Of a stretch of DNA of 5,096 bases, positions 1 through 5,096 are shown piece by piece (position 1 is the stretch's first letter; each line of letters begins with the position of its first letter). The notes beneath the pieces are model-generated. The model had not been told where the DNA came from. It was given only the letters and a program-made list of their open reading frames with translations, and made no database searches. This DNA is from Actinomycetes bacterium (lineage in GTDB: Bacteria > Actinomycetota > Actinomycetes > JAHEKZ01): NCBI GenBank assembly GCA_027117675.1, contig JAJAYM010000022.1, positions 1-5,096 on the forward strand. Reading direction: 5' to 3'. The position numbers and the translations under genes were made by a program.

Positions 1-680
1 GCGAAGACGCTCACATCACCGAACTGAGTGGCGACGTTGAGCAGTGTGAACGCGCCAAGGATCGAAATCCCGCCAACAGCCAGAGGCAGGCTCGCCGCCG
101 CAAGGCTGCCGAAGACAATCACCAGCAGGATGAGCAACACCGGAAAGGAAAGCATCTCGGCGCGCGCAAGGTCTTCCTCGATCTGGCTGTTGATGTCGAC
201 AAAGGTCGCCACCTCTCCCCCGCGGTAGGTGTCGACGCCGGGAACCACCAGCGCGTCGGCCACCTCGAGATACGCCTCTTCGCGTTCAGCCTCGGTGTCA
301 CCGGCCAACGCCAACGTCGCAAAGGTGGTGTCGCCATCGTCGGAGACGAACCCTGGGGCACGGTCGGTACTCCAGTACGACGTCACCGCGACCGCGGCCG
401 AGGCCGGAAGGTTTGCCAGCGTCTGCTCGACGTCGGCACGGTCCGTCACGTCGCTGCCCTGGTACACGACCACGACGTCACCGGAGACGTGACCGAATGT
501 CTCGTCGATCACCTCAGCGGCGACCGCCGACTCCGCGTCAGGGTCCTCGAAGCCCCCGTCGGCGAGGGCGCCGAAGACGCCGGTCCCCCAGAACACCGCA
601 ACGGCGACAAAGAGACCGGTCAGCGCCAGGACGGCGCGGCGACGGCGGTAGACGAGGTATCCAAGTCGTTCGAACAGCAT
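1..680 (-). CDS. MMPL family (RND superfamily) transporter, amino-terminal part
   Basis: The frame stays open from the ATG at 680-678 to the window edge, giving 226 residues of a protein that in this family is usually 700-1000 residues or longer. It starts MLFERLGYLVYRRRRAV, with basic residues before a first membrane helix at about 16-39. A GGFEDPDAES stretch (42-51) follows, the conserved post-helix motif of MMPL proteins. Next comes an extracytoplasmic domain (about 50-170), then IEEDLARAE leading into helix two (about 176-199, LSFPVLLILLVIVFGSL) and a glycine-rich helix three (about 200-216). MMPL proteins use the proton gradient to export lipids, siderophores or drugs across the cytoplasmic membrane; the substrate cannot be read here. 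A Shine-Dalgarno-like GAGAGG lies about 8 bases before the ATG (688-693). The gene is divergent from the TetR gene, which suggests repression by it. The carboxyl part and its proton-relay residues are outside the window. Confidence 0.9.
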   Translation of the reverse strand, partial: MLFERLGYLVYRRRRAVLALTGLFVAVAVFWGTGVFGALADGGFEDPDAESAVAAEVIDETFGHVSGDVVVVYQGSDVTDRADVEQTLANLPASAAVAVTSYWSTDRAPGFVSDDGDTTFATLALAGDTEAEREEAYLEVADALVVPGVDTYRGGEVATFVDINSQIEEDLARAEMLSFPVLLILLVIVFGSLAAASLPLAVGGISILGAFTLLNVATQFGDVSVF

Positions 681-720
681 GGCGGGCCCCTCTCGGCCAA
701 AGGTGGCGGTAGCGTGGATG

Positions 721-734
721 TTCACGCTCGTGAA
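721..734. promoter_or_regulatory. Perfect 14-bp palindrome, candidate TetR operator
   Basis: TTCACG-CT-CGTGAA is a perfect inverted repeat of 6-base arms around two bases. It sits about 40 bases before the mmpL start and about 97 bases before the tetR start, a good place for an operator controlling mmpL. TetR dimers usually bind palindromes of about this length or somewhat longer. It is a candidate only. Confidence 0.5.
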
Positions 735-738
735 TGCC

Positions 739-778
739 GTTTACAGTTATGTGCGTATACTATGGGAACACCGTAAAC
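739..778. repeat. GTTTAC/GTAAAC inverted repeat around a -10 box
   Basis: GTTTAC (739-744) and GTAAAC (773-778) are exact reverse complements separated by 28 bases. They bracket the TATACT hexamer. The local AT-richness stands out against the GC-rich flanks. It may be a second operator or a pair of half-sites, about three helical turns apart centre to centre. Confidence 0.4.
756..761 (+). promoter_or_regulatory. Candidate -10 box for tetR
   Basis: TATACT matches five of six bases of the TATAAT consensus and lies 70 bases before the tetR ATG. No convincing -35 hexamer stands 16-18 bases upstream, so the promoter would be activator-assisted, of another sigma class or weak. The call rests on the hexamer and its intergenic position. 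Confidence 0.4.
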
Positions 779-819
779 TTTTGTCAACCCCGTTCGCGAA
801 GGAATCGTGAACTCGACTG

Positions 820-826
820 AAGGAGG
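820..826 (+). promoter_or_regulatory. Strong ribosome binding site that decides the tetR start
   Basis: AAGGAGG ends four bases before the ATG at 831 and is close to the ideal anti-16S sequence. It favours ATG 831 over the in-frame GTG at 807, which has only a short AAGGA very close upstream (799-803). Confidence 0.75.
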
Positions 827-830
827 CTCC

Positions 831-1589
831 ATGGGCGCCCAGACATCCCCGGCACTTCCGGTGCCTACCCGACGGCAACGGCTACGCGAGCAGACCCAGA
901 ACGAGATCAAGGCGGCCGCCCGCGCCCAGCTCGTCAGCAACGGCCCGGGAGGCGTCCAACTTCGCGCCGTTGCTAGGGACGTCGGGCTAACCGCACCAGC
1001 CCTCTATCGCTACTTCCCGAGCCTGGAAGAGCTCGTCGAGGCCCTGACCGTCGATCTCTTCGACGAGCTGTGCGACGTCATGGAGGGTGCTGCGGCTCCA
1101 GCTGCCGACCCGTTCGCCCGGATGCTGGAGCTGAGCCGTGCCTTTCGCCGGTGGGCGATGCAGCACCCGCACGAGTTCGGGCTGCTCTTCGCCAGCCCCC
1201 CGACGGCACTCGGTCAGCAACCGACCAACGCCTGCCAACAGGCCAGCGACCGGTTCGGAAACCTCTTCGCCAGCGCCTTCATCGCCATCTGGGACGCCGC
1301 ACCGTTCCCGGTGCCTGCAGATGACGAGGTGGAGCCCGCAATGACCGCCGGCCTGATGCCCTACCGGACGTGGCTGGTCGCCAACGTCGCTCCCGACATG
1401 CCGCTCGGCGCTGTTGTGCGCTTTTTGGAGGGTTGGGTTCGGATCTTCGGCTGCGTCGCGATGGACGCCTTCGGCCACCTCTCGTGGGCGATGCCAGATG
1501 GCGAGCCGATGTTCGAGCAGGTCATGTCCAGTCTGGCCGAGATGGTCGGACGCCCCGACGCATACGTTCCGCCGAAGGCTTCGGTCTAG
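831..1589 (+). CDS. TetR/AcrR family transcriptional regulator
   Basis: A 252-residue DNA-binding repressor from the ATG at 831 (260 residues if the GTG at 807 were used). The amino-terminal TetR domain spans about 20-70, with the helix-turn-helix at about 43-62 (LRAVARDVGLTAPALYRYFP), including the family signature ALYRYFPS. The rest is a ligand-binding and dimerisation domain. FRRWAMQHPHEFGLLF (105-120) and GWVRIFGCVAMDAFGHL (201-217) resemble the WHG-type TetR carboxyl domain common in actinobacteria. It lies divergent from the MMPL gene across a 150-base region with palindromes, so the likely role is local repression of the transporter and of itself, released by a small lipophilic ligand; this is inference. 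Length is within the usual 190-260 range. Its TAG stop overlaps the stop of the convergent aldehyde dehydrogenase gene. Confidence 0.92.
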   Translation: MGAQTSPALPVPTRRQRLREQTQNEIKAAARAQLVSNGPGGVQLRAVARDVGLTAPALYRYFPSLEELVEALTVDLFDELCDVMEGAAAPAADPFARMLELSRAFRRWAMQHPHEFGLLFASPPTALGQQPTNACQQASDRFGNLFASAFIAIWDAAPFPVPADDEVEPAMTAGLMPYRTWLVANVAPDMPLGAVVRFLEGWVRIFGCVAMDAFGHLSWAMPDGEPMFEQVMSSLAEMVGRPDAYVPPKASV

Positions 1590-3037
1590 AGGTCCAGGCC
1601 AGTCAGCACCATGACGCGCTCTTCGCTGAAGTCGGTCATGGCGTAAGCGACTCCCTCGCGCCCCACGCCGGACTCCTTGACCCCGCCGTAGGGCATTTGG
1701 TCGGCACGGTAGCTCGGGACGTCGCCGATGATGACCCCGCCGACGTTCAACTCGGCGAAGAACCGGAACGCGGTTGCGGTGTCCTTGGTGAACACTCCGG
1801 TCTGCAGACCGAAGCGTGAGGCGTTGACCGCTGCGATTGCACCATCAGCACCGTCGACAGGTGCCAGGACGACCACTGGGCCGAAGACCTCCTCGCACCA
1901 CACCTTCGCGTCCGCCGGCACGTCGACCAGCACAGCCGGCGAGACCGTCGCACCGTCGCGCACCCCTCCGGTGAGAAGTTTCGCGCCGGCTTCGACGGCC
2001 TCCTCGATCCAGGAGACCACGCGGATTGCAGCCTGCTCGTCAACCAAAGGTCCGACGTCGGTCGCGACGCCGTCGCCGCCACCTGTCGCGAAGCTGTCGA
2101 CCTCGCTCACCACCCGGGCGACGACGTCGTCGTAGATGGGGCGGTCAACCAGAACGCGTTGAACGGAAATGCACGATTGACCGGCTTGGTAGTTGGCAAA
2201 CAGCGCGATCCGCTCCGCCGCCCAGGCAATGTCCGTCTCGGCACCAAAATCTGAAAGCACTACCGCGGCCGCGTTGCCGCCAAGCTCGAGCACGACGTGC
2301 TTGTGGGGCACCGCTTGGCGAATCGAGTGTCCGACTGGAGCCGATCCGGTAAACGAAATGATCGGCAAGCGCGAGTCGGCGACGAGCGCCGGCATCTGAT
2401 CGTTCGGTACCGGCAGCACCGACCACATGCCAGCCGGCAAGCTGGTCTCGGCGAGTAGCTCGCCAAGTACCAACGCCGACAATGGCGTCGCCGGAGCTGG
2501 CTTGATGAGGATCGGTGCACCGACAGCCAATGCCGGCGCGACTTTGTGGGCGACGAGGTTCAGCGGGAAGTTGAAGGGGGCGATCCCCAGCACCGGACCC
2601 TTCGGTACGCGCTTGACCAATGCCAGGCGCCCGGAACCAGCGGCCTCAGTGTCCAGACGCTGGACGTCCCCACTCCAGCGCCGAGCTTCCTCGGCGGCGA
2701 ACCGGAAAACGCTGGCCGCCCTGGTCACCTCGATGCGAGCCCACTTGATCGGCTTGCCATTCTCGGCGGTGATGAGCGCAGCGATCTCCTCGTGGCGTTC
2801 CAAGAGCCGGGAGGCCACGTGCCCGAGCGCCTCGGCTCGCTCTCCCAGGGAGAGTCGCCTGGCCGGGCCTTGCGCAGCATCCAGTGCGGCGACTGCTTCT
2901 TCAACCTGGGCGTCGGTCGGGACGCAGCCGCTGGCCACGCACTGGCCGTCCGGGCCTCTGACGTCGAGCTGATCGTGTCCATGGGCGAGCCGGCCGGCAA
3001 GCCAGAACGGCAGCGGGCGCGCGTCTGCAGACGACAT
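1586..3037 (-). CDS. NAD(P)-dependent aldehyde dehydrogenase family protein
   Basis: A full-length, 483-residue cytosolic ALDH-superfamily enzyme that oxidises an aldehyde to its acid. From the ATG at 3037, the oxyanion asparagine is N156 in PFNFP, the cofactor lysine is K179 in IKPAPATP, and the Rossmann motif is FTGSAPVG (229-236). The general base is E251 in ELGGN, the nucleophile is C289 in AGQSC, and EEVFGP is at 382-387. All catalytic residues are present. E251 and C289 are 38 residues apart, four more than in classical ALDH2. An in-frame GTG at 3067 would add ten residues and has its own GGAAGG (3076-3081), so the start is not certain; ATG fits the family amino terminus better. It lies downstream of the PucR gene on the same strand. 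Context with gabT suggests succinic semialdehyde as substrate, but the motifs do not prove this; lactaldehyde-type or other aldehydes remain possible. Confidence 0.92.
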   Translation of the reverse strand: MSSADARPLPFWLAGRLAHGHDQLDVRGPDGQCVASGCVPTDAQVEEAVAALDAAQGPARRLSLGERAEALGHVASRLLERHEEIAALITAENGKPIKWARIEVTRAASVFRFAAEEARRWSGDVQRLDTEAAGSGRLALVKRVPKGPVLGIAPFNFPLNLVAHKVAPALAVGAPILIKPAPATPLSALVLGELLAETSLPAGMWSVLPVPNDQMPALVADSRLPIISFTGSAPVGHSIRQAVPHKHVVLELGGNAAAVVLSDFGAETDIAWAAERIALFANYQAGQSCISVQRVLVDRPIYDDVVARVVSEVDSFATGGGDGVATDVGPLVDEQAAIRVVSWIEEAVEAGAKLLTGGVRDGATVSPAVLVDVPADAKVWCEEVFGPVVVLAPVDGADGAIAAVNASRFGLQTGVFTKDTATAFRFFAELNVGGVIIGDVPSYRADQMPYGGVKESGVGREGVAYAMTDFSEERVMVLTGLDL

Positions 3038-3042
3038 GACAT

Positions 3043-3046
3043 TCCT
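3043..3046 (-). promoter_or_regulatory. Ribosome binding site for the aldehyde dehydrogenase
   Basis: On the minus strand AGGA lies five bases before the ATG at 3037. It is modest, but supports that ATG over the GTG at 3067, which is preceded at eight bases by GGAAGG. Both starts are usable, so this site only tilts the choice. Confidence 0.45.
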
Positions 3047-3060
3047 GAACGGTGGGGACC

Positions 3061-3119
3061 TTTGCACGGTGCGGGCCTTCCCACGCTAAGCAGCCCGCCC
3101 GGCACCCTCGTTGTGCAAA
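3061..3119. repeat. TTTGCAC/GTGCAAA inverted repeat before the aldehyde dehydrogenase
   Basis: TTTGCAC (3061-3067) and GTGCAAA (3113-3119) are exact 7-base reverse complements separated by 45 bases in the gap between pucR and the dehydrogenase. They may be two half-sites of a regulator or chance. The left arm overlaps the alternative GTG start. Confidence 0.3.
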
Positions 3120-3122
3120 CCA

Positions 3123-3146
3123 GCTAAGTTGCTACCTTGACTTAGC
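3123..3146. promoter_or_regulatory. GCTAAGT/ACTTAGC inverted repeat, possible operator
   Basis: GCTAAGT (3123-3129) and ACTTAGC (3140-3146) are perfect 7-base arms around a 10-base spacer, nine bases after the pucR stop in the direction of transcription. A further GCTAAG occurs at 3085-3090. The arms are AT-rich and no T-run follows on the minus strand, so a factor-independent terminator is unlikely. A binding site for a dimeric regulator of the dehydrogenase is the better guess. Confidence 0.4.
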
Positions 3147-3154
3147 CGTTGTGT

Positions 3155-4669
3155 CTAGTCCAGGGCGTCAGTGGCATCTCGGTCACGCACGGCTAACGCC
3201 ACCCAGAGCTCAGCACGCAGGTCTGGGTCGTCCAGGGACCGTTCAAGGAGATCCTCCACGCGTCGCATCCGATAGCGGAGCGTATGGCGATGAACTCCGA
3301 GCGTGGTGGCCGCAGCGTCCCACTGGCCGTGGTGGGCGAGCCACGCCCGCACTGAGGCAACGAGGTCGCCCCGCACCCGGCTCTCCAACGGCCCGAGAAG
3401 CGCATCGGCGAACCCGCGCGCTGCCTCCTCGTCGACCAGTCCAACGAGTCCATCCCGGGCGAGGTCGCCAAACGCTCGAACACCGCCGGCGCCAGCAGCC
3501 GCCAACGCCCGACGACCCTGCCGAAGGCCATCACCGAGCGCCGCGACGGGTACGACGTCACTGATCCCCCAAGCGATGGCTCCGGTCGTCGTCCCCGGTG
3601 CTGGGACTGGCGGCTTCGGCAGCGCCGACGCCGGCTGCAGCACCACCACCCGGCCGTCGTGCAGCGCCGCACCTCGCCAACCTTCTGACGCGTCGGCCTC
3701 TTCGACGTGCTCGACCAACGCCAGTAGATCGGCGGGCAACCCATCGGCAACGAGAACGCGCACCGGTCCGGCGAGCAACTCGTCCCATCCAACGCCTGCG
3801 ACCGGTAGCCGCTCGGCCGGGATACCGTCGGCGAGCAGGGCGAGCAGGGCCGATCGCAGCTCGCGCCTTGCAGTATCCGTGCCGACCGACCGCTCCATCG
3901 CTAACGAGACAAGCGCAACGCCAACATTGACCAGAGCGAGGTCGGCAGTGGCAAAGTGCTCGGTTCTAGCAACAGCGAGAAAGCCCCGCACTCGACCTGC
4001 CGGCGCCAACGGTTGCAAAACGACATGAGCGTTCGCTACCTCGATGGCAGCTGAACTCCGTGGACCACGCTGGCGCATTCGCTCAACCTCGGGGCCGATC
4101 AGGTCCACCCACCCGGCTGCCTCGCGCGGTGCGGCGTGCAGCAAGCGTCCGGCCGGATCGAGGAGCACGAGGTCAGCGCCGAGCACCAGGGAGAGCCTGG
4201 CCACCACGGCGGCCGCGCCTTCTGGGGCTAGCGCCGCCCTGGTGAGATCGCGCTGGGCCTCGACGGTTTTGGTGACGGCCTCATATTCGGCGGCGGCGAG
4301 CAGGTCCGAAATGGCTCGGCTGACCGCCATGAAGGGGGTCGGCTCTGGCACTTCCACCAACGGCAGGCCAACCGCGTCGGACGCGGCCACCAGTCCGGCT
4401 GGCACCCGGTCGTGGGTCAGCCCCACCCCGATGCCCATGGCACTGACGCCAGCACAACTGAGTCGATCGACAAATCCTGTCCAGTCGTCGTCGCCAAGCC
4501 GAAGACCGGTGGTGAGCAACAGTTCGCCACCATCGAGGTAGGGCGTTGGATCCTCCAGCTCGCTGACCGCCACCCAGCGCACCGGAGCGTCGATGGCGAC
4601 CCGGCCAGCTCGCAGGACCAAGCCGAGAGCGGGGATGTCGAGGACCGTCCGGACCGTGGGGGCGACCAT
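3155..4669 (-). CDS. PucR family transcriptional regulator
   Basis: A 504-residue one-component regulator. An amino-terminal PucR-type domain covers about 8-125 (from TVLDIPALGLVLRAG, with ELLLTTGLRL at 49-58). A GAF-like region follows at about 150-260, then a linker with a degenerate CdaR/GGDEF-like fold at about 290-400. The carboxyl PucR helix-turn-helix is at about 438-495, with DAAATTLGVHRHTLRYRMRRVE (451-472) as its hallmark. Length is normal for the family. The ATG at 4669 has a strong GAGGAGG (4674-4680) four bases away. PucR-type proteins often activate purine, amino acid or amine catabolic genes in response to a pathway compound. A PucR-type GabR is known to control gabTDP in Corynebacterium glutamicum. 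Here the gene is divergent from a gabT-like gene and precedes an aldehyde dehydrogenase on the same strand, so a GABA-responsive role is a reasonable inference. Confidence 0.92.
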   Translation of the reverse strand: MVAPTVRTVLDIPALGLVLRAGRVAIDAPVRWVAVSELEDPTPYLDGGELLLTTGLRLGDDDWTGFVDRLSCAGVSAMGIGVGLTHDRVPAGLVAASDAVGLPLVEVPEPTPFMAVSRAISDLLAAAEYEAVTKTVEAQRDLTRAALAPEGAAAVVARLSLVLGADLVLLDPAGRLLHAAPREAAGWVDLIGPEVERMRQRGPRSSAAIEVANAHVVLQPLAPAGRVRGFLAVARTEHFATADLALVNVGVALVSLAMERSVGTDTARRELRSALLALLADGIPAERLPVAGVGWDELLAGPVRVLVADGLPADLLALVEHVEEADASEGWRGAALHDGRVVVLQPASALPKPPVPAPGTTTGAIAWGISDVVPVAALGDGLRQGRRALAAAGAGGVRAFGDLARDGLVGLVDEEAARGFADALLGPLESRVRGDLVASVRAWLAHHGQWDAAATTLGVHRHTLRYRMRRVEDLLERSLDDPDLRAELWVALAVRDRDATDALD

Positions 4670-4718
4670 CTGGCCTCCTCATGTCGACGGGCGCCGGTGT
4701 GCGCGCTGCGCGGACCGG

Positions 4719-4757
4719 ATGGACAGTTTGTCCCATGGTAGTCCCTGATTTGTCCAT
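4719..4757. promoter_or_regulatory. Cluster of TGTCC half-sites, candidate PucR operator
   Basis: ATGGACA (4719-4725) and TGTCCAT (4751-4757) are exact inverted copies. Between them, GGACA-GTT-TGTCC (4721-4733) forms a tighter palindrome. TTTGTCC occurs at 4727-4733 and again at 4749-4755, spaced 22 bases, close to two helical turns. Such phased repeats about 50-90 bases before pucR are what one expects of a regulator binding site. The identity of the binding protein is inferred. Confidence 0.5.
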
Positions 4758-4818
4758 TTCGGCGCGGAGGCAGGGGTTGCCTTACCGCCTTACAGTGACT
4801 AAGCACCCACGGCGAGAC

Positions 4819-4833
4819 GACCGGCATCCGGTC
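4819..4833. repeat. GACCGG-CAT-CCGGTC inverted repeat before gabT
   Basis: A perfect 6-base inverted repeat with a three-base centre, ending 32 bases before the gabT ATG. If transcription starts near 4803 it would lie in the leader and could form a small GC-rich hairpin. It could equally be an operator. No T-run follows, so it is not a typical terminator. Confidence 0.4.
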
Positions 4834-4865
4834 ACCGCCGACGTCACCCGAAAGCGAGTCCGACC

Positions 4866-5072
4866 ATGTCAGCAGCGACGCCGTCAGCAGCGACGACTAC
4901 TCCCACGCCCAGCCGAGGCGGCCCCGACCTGCCACAAGAACGCCGCGTGCTCACGGCCATCCCTGGCCCAAAGTCGCTAGAGCTCCTCGCCCGCAAAAAG
5001 TCTGCCGTCTCTGACGGTGTCGGGACCGTCCTTCCGGTCTTCATCAAAGCCGCCGGAGGTGGCGTTTTTTGA
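4866..5072 (+). CDS. gabT: 4-aminobutyrate aminotransferase amino terminus, frame broken
   Basis: The 68 residues include QERRVLTAIPGPKSLEL (24-40) and GVGTVLPVFIKAAGGGV (51-67), which match the start of actinobacterial GabT, normally about 440-450 residues. GabT is a PLP-dependent class III transaminase that moves the amino group of GABA to 2-oxoglutarate, giving succinic semialdehyde. The PLP lysine and the rest lie beyond the break. About 20 extra residues rich in Ala, Thr and Pro precede the conserved part. The frame ends with TGA at 5070-5072, directly in a T6 run (5065-5070), just where the family continues with a DxDGN-like segment. Skipping one T reopens a frame reading EPEDATHR to the window end; it resembles the expected sequence only weakly. 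A homopolymer error, a real pseudogene or an assembly junction are all possible. The ATG at 4866 has only a weak ribosome site. Divergent from pucR. Confidence 0.75.
   Translation: MSAATPSAATTTPTPSRGGPDLPQERRVLTAIPGPKSLELLARKKSAVSDGVGTVLPVFIKAAGGGVF
4869..4895 (+). repeat. Short tandem repeat in the gabT start
   Basis: TCAGCAGCGACG occurs at 4869-4880 and again at 4884-4895 (15-base period), encoding SAAT-P-SAAT right after the initiator Met. It lengthens the disordered amino-terminal tail and probably arose by local slippage. Confidence 0.7.
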
Positions 5073-5096
5073 GCCGGAGGACGCAACACACAGGAA

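Larger units (their letters stand above)
681..830. promoter_or_regulatory. mmpL-tetR divergent control region
   Basis: This 150-base gap separates two divergent genes and holds no coding frame that I would support. It contains a perfect palindrome (721-734), a wider inverted repeat (739-778) and a right-facing -10 hexamer (756-761). The layout is typical of a TetR-type regulator that controls both itself and its divergent neighbour from a shared operator. That regulatory link is inferred from family practice and not shown by the sequence. Confidence 0.75.
4670..4865. promoter_or_regulatory. pucR-gabT divergent control region
   Basis: This 196-base gap separates divergent pucR and gabT and holds no supported gene. 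It contains three TGTCC-type half-sites (4719-4757), a direct repeat GCCTTAC at 4779-4785 and 4787-4793, a weak -10-like TACAGT (4791-4796) facing gabT, and a 15-base inverted repeat (4819-4833). No strong -35/-10 pair is seen on either strand. That would fit activator-dependent promoters, which are common for PucR targets. Confidence 0.65.

Noticed and set aside
229..776. Several plus-strand frames opposite mmpL
   Set aside because: They overlap a membrane protein frame with clear MMPL motifs on the other strand, and their own translations are low-complexity.
987..1478. Minus-strand frame of 163 residues inside tetR
   Set aside because: Antisense to a well-supported TetR protein and without a recognisable domain.
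2427..3127. Plus-strand frames of 181 and 193 residues opposite the dehydrogenase
   Set aside because: Both are antisense to an enzyme with all catalytic motifs and show no family resemblance.
3123..3146. Rho-independent terminator after pucR
   Set aside because: The inverted repeat has AT-rich arms, a 10-base loop and no following T-run on the minus strand.
3052..3564. Open frame of 170 residues on the plus strand across the start of the dehydrogenase and the end of pucR
   Set aside because: It is antisense to two well-supported genes, has an Arg/Pro-rich composition typical of GC-rich shadow frames and shows no recognisable motif.
3303..4028. Open frame of 241 residues on the plus strand inside pucR
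   Set aside because: Low-complexity Ser/Ala/Arg/Pro translation, entirely antisense to pucR; a GC-rich shadow frame.
5087..5096. CACACAGGAA at the window end resembles the lacZ leader used in cloning vectors
   Set aside because: Only ten bases match and the preceding bases differ, so vector contamination cannot be supported; longer flanking sequence would decide.
5073..5096. GGAGGA and AGGAA as ribosome sites of a next gene after a genuine 68-residue gene
   Set aside because: Possible, but no start codon is visible before the window ends, and the GabT match argues that the 68-residue frame is a fragment.

Overview
The window comes from a high-GC actinobacterium. The evidence is GC-rich codon use, typical actinobacterial family variants (an MMPL transporter with a divergent TetR regulator, a PucR-type regulator beside an aldehyde dehydrogenase) and a GabT amino terminus of the Streptomyces/Mycobacterium type. 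The genus cannot be fixed from the sequence alone.

Layout, left to right: (1) Positions 1-680, minus strand: amino-terminal 226 residues of an MMPL/RND-superfamily membrane transporter, cut by the window edge. (2) 681-830: a divergent control region with a perfect 14-bp palindrome, a wider GTTTAC/GTAAAC inverted repeat and a good -10 hexamer facing right. (3) 831-1589, plus strand: a TetR-family repressor, very probably the local regulator of the transporter. (4) 1586-3037, minus strand: an intact aldehyde dehydrogenase, convergent with tetR; the two stop codons share one CTAG. (5) 3038-3154: a gap with two inverted repeats. (6) 3155-4669, minus strand: a PucR-family transcriptional regulator. 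(7) 4670-4865: a second divergent control region with several TGTCC half-sites and a 15-bp inverted repeat. (8) 4866-5072, plus strand: the amino-terminal 68 residues of a 4-aminobutyrate aminotransferase (GabT), whose frame stops in a run of six T just before the window ends.

Two modules are visible. The left one is an efflux or lipid-export unit (mmpL-tetR). The right one looks like a GABA or related amine catabolic unit. GabT would convert GABA to succinic semialdehyde, the aldehyde dehydrogenase could oxidise that semialdehyde to succinate, and the PucR protein, encoded divergently from gabT and upstream of the dehydrogenase, would be the regulator. The substrate assignment for the dehydrogenase is inferred from context only. 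No RNA gene, CRISPR array, insertion sequence or prophage signal was found, and no stretch above 300 bases lacks a gene. I see no clear evidence for a wholly new system. The points most worth a second look are the broken gabT frame and the unassigned operator-like repeats in the three intergenic regions.
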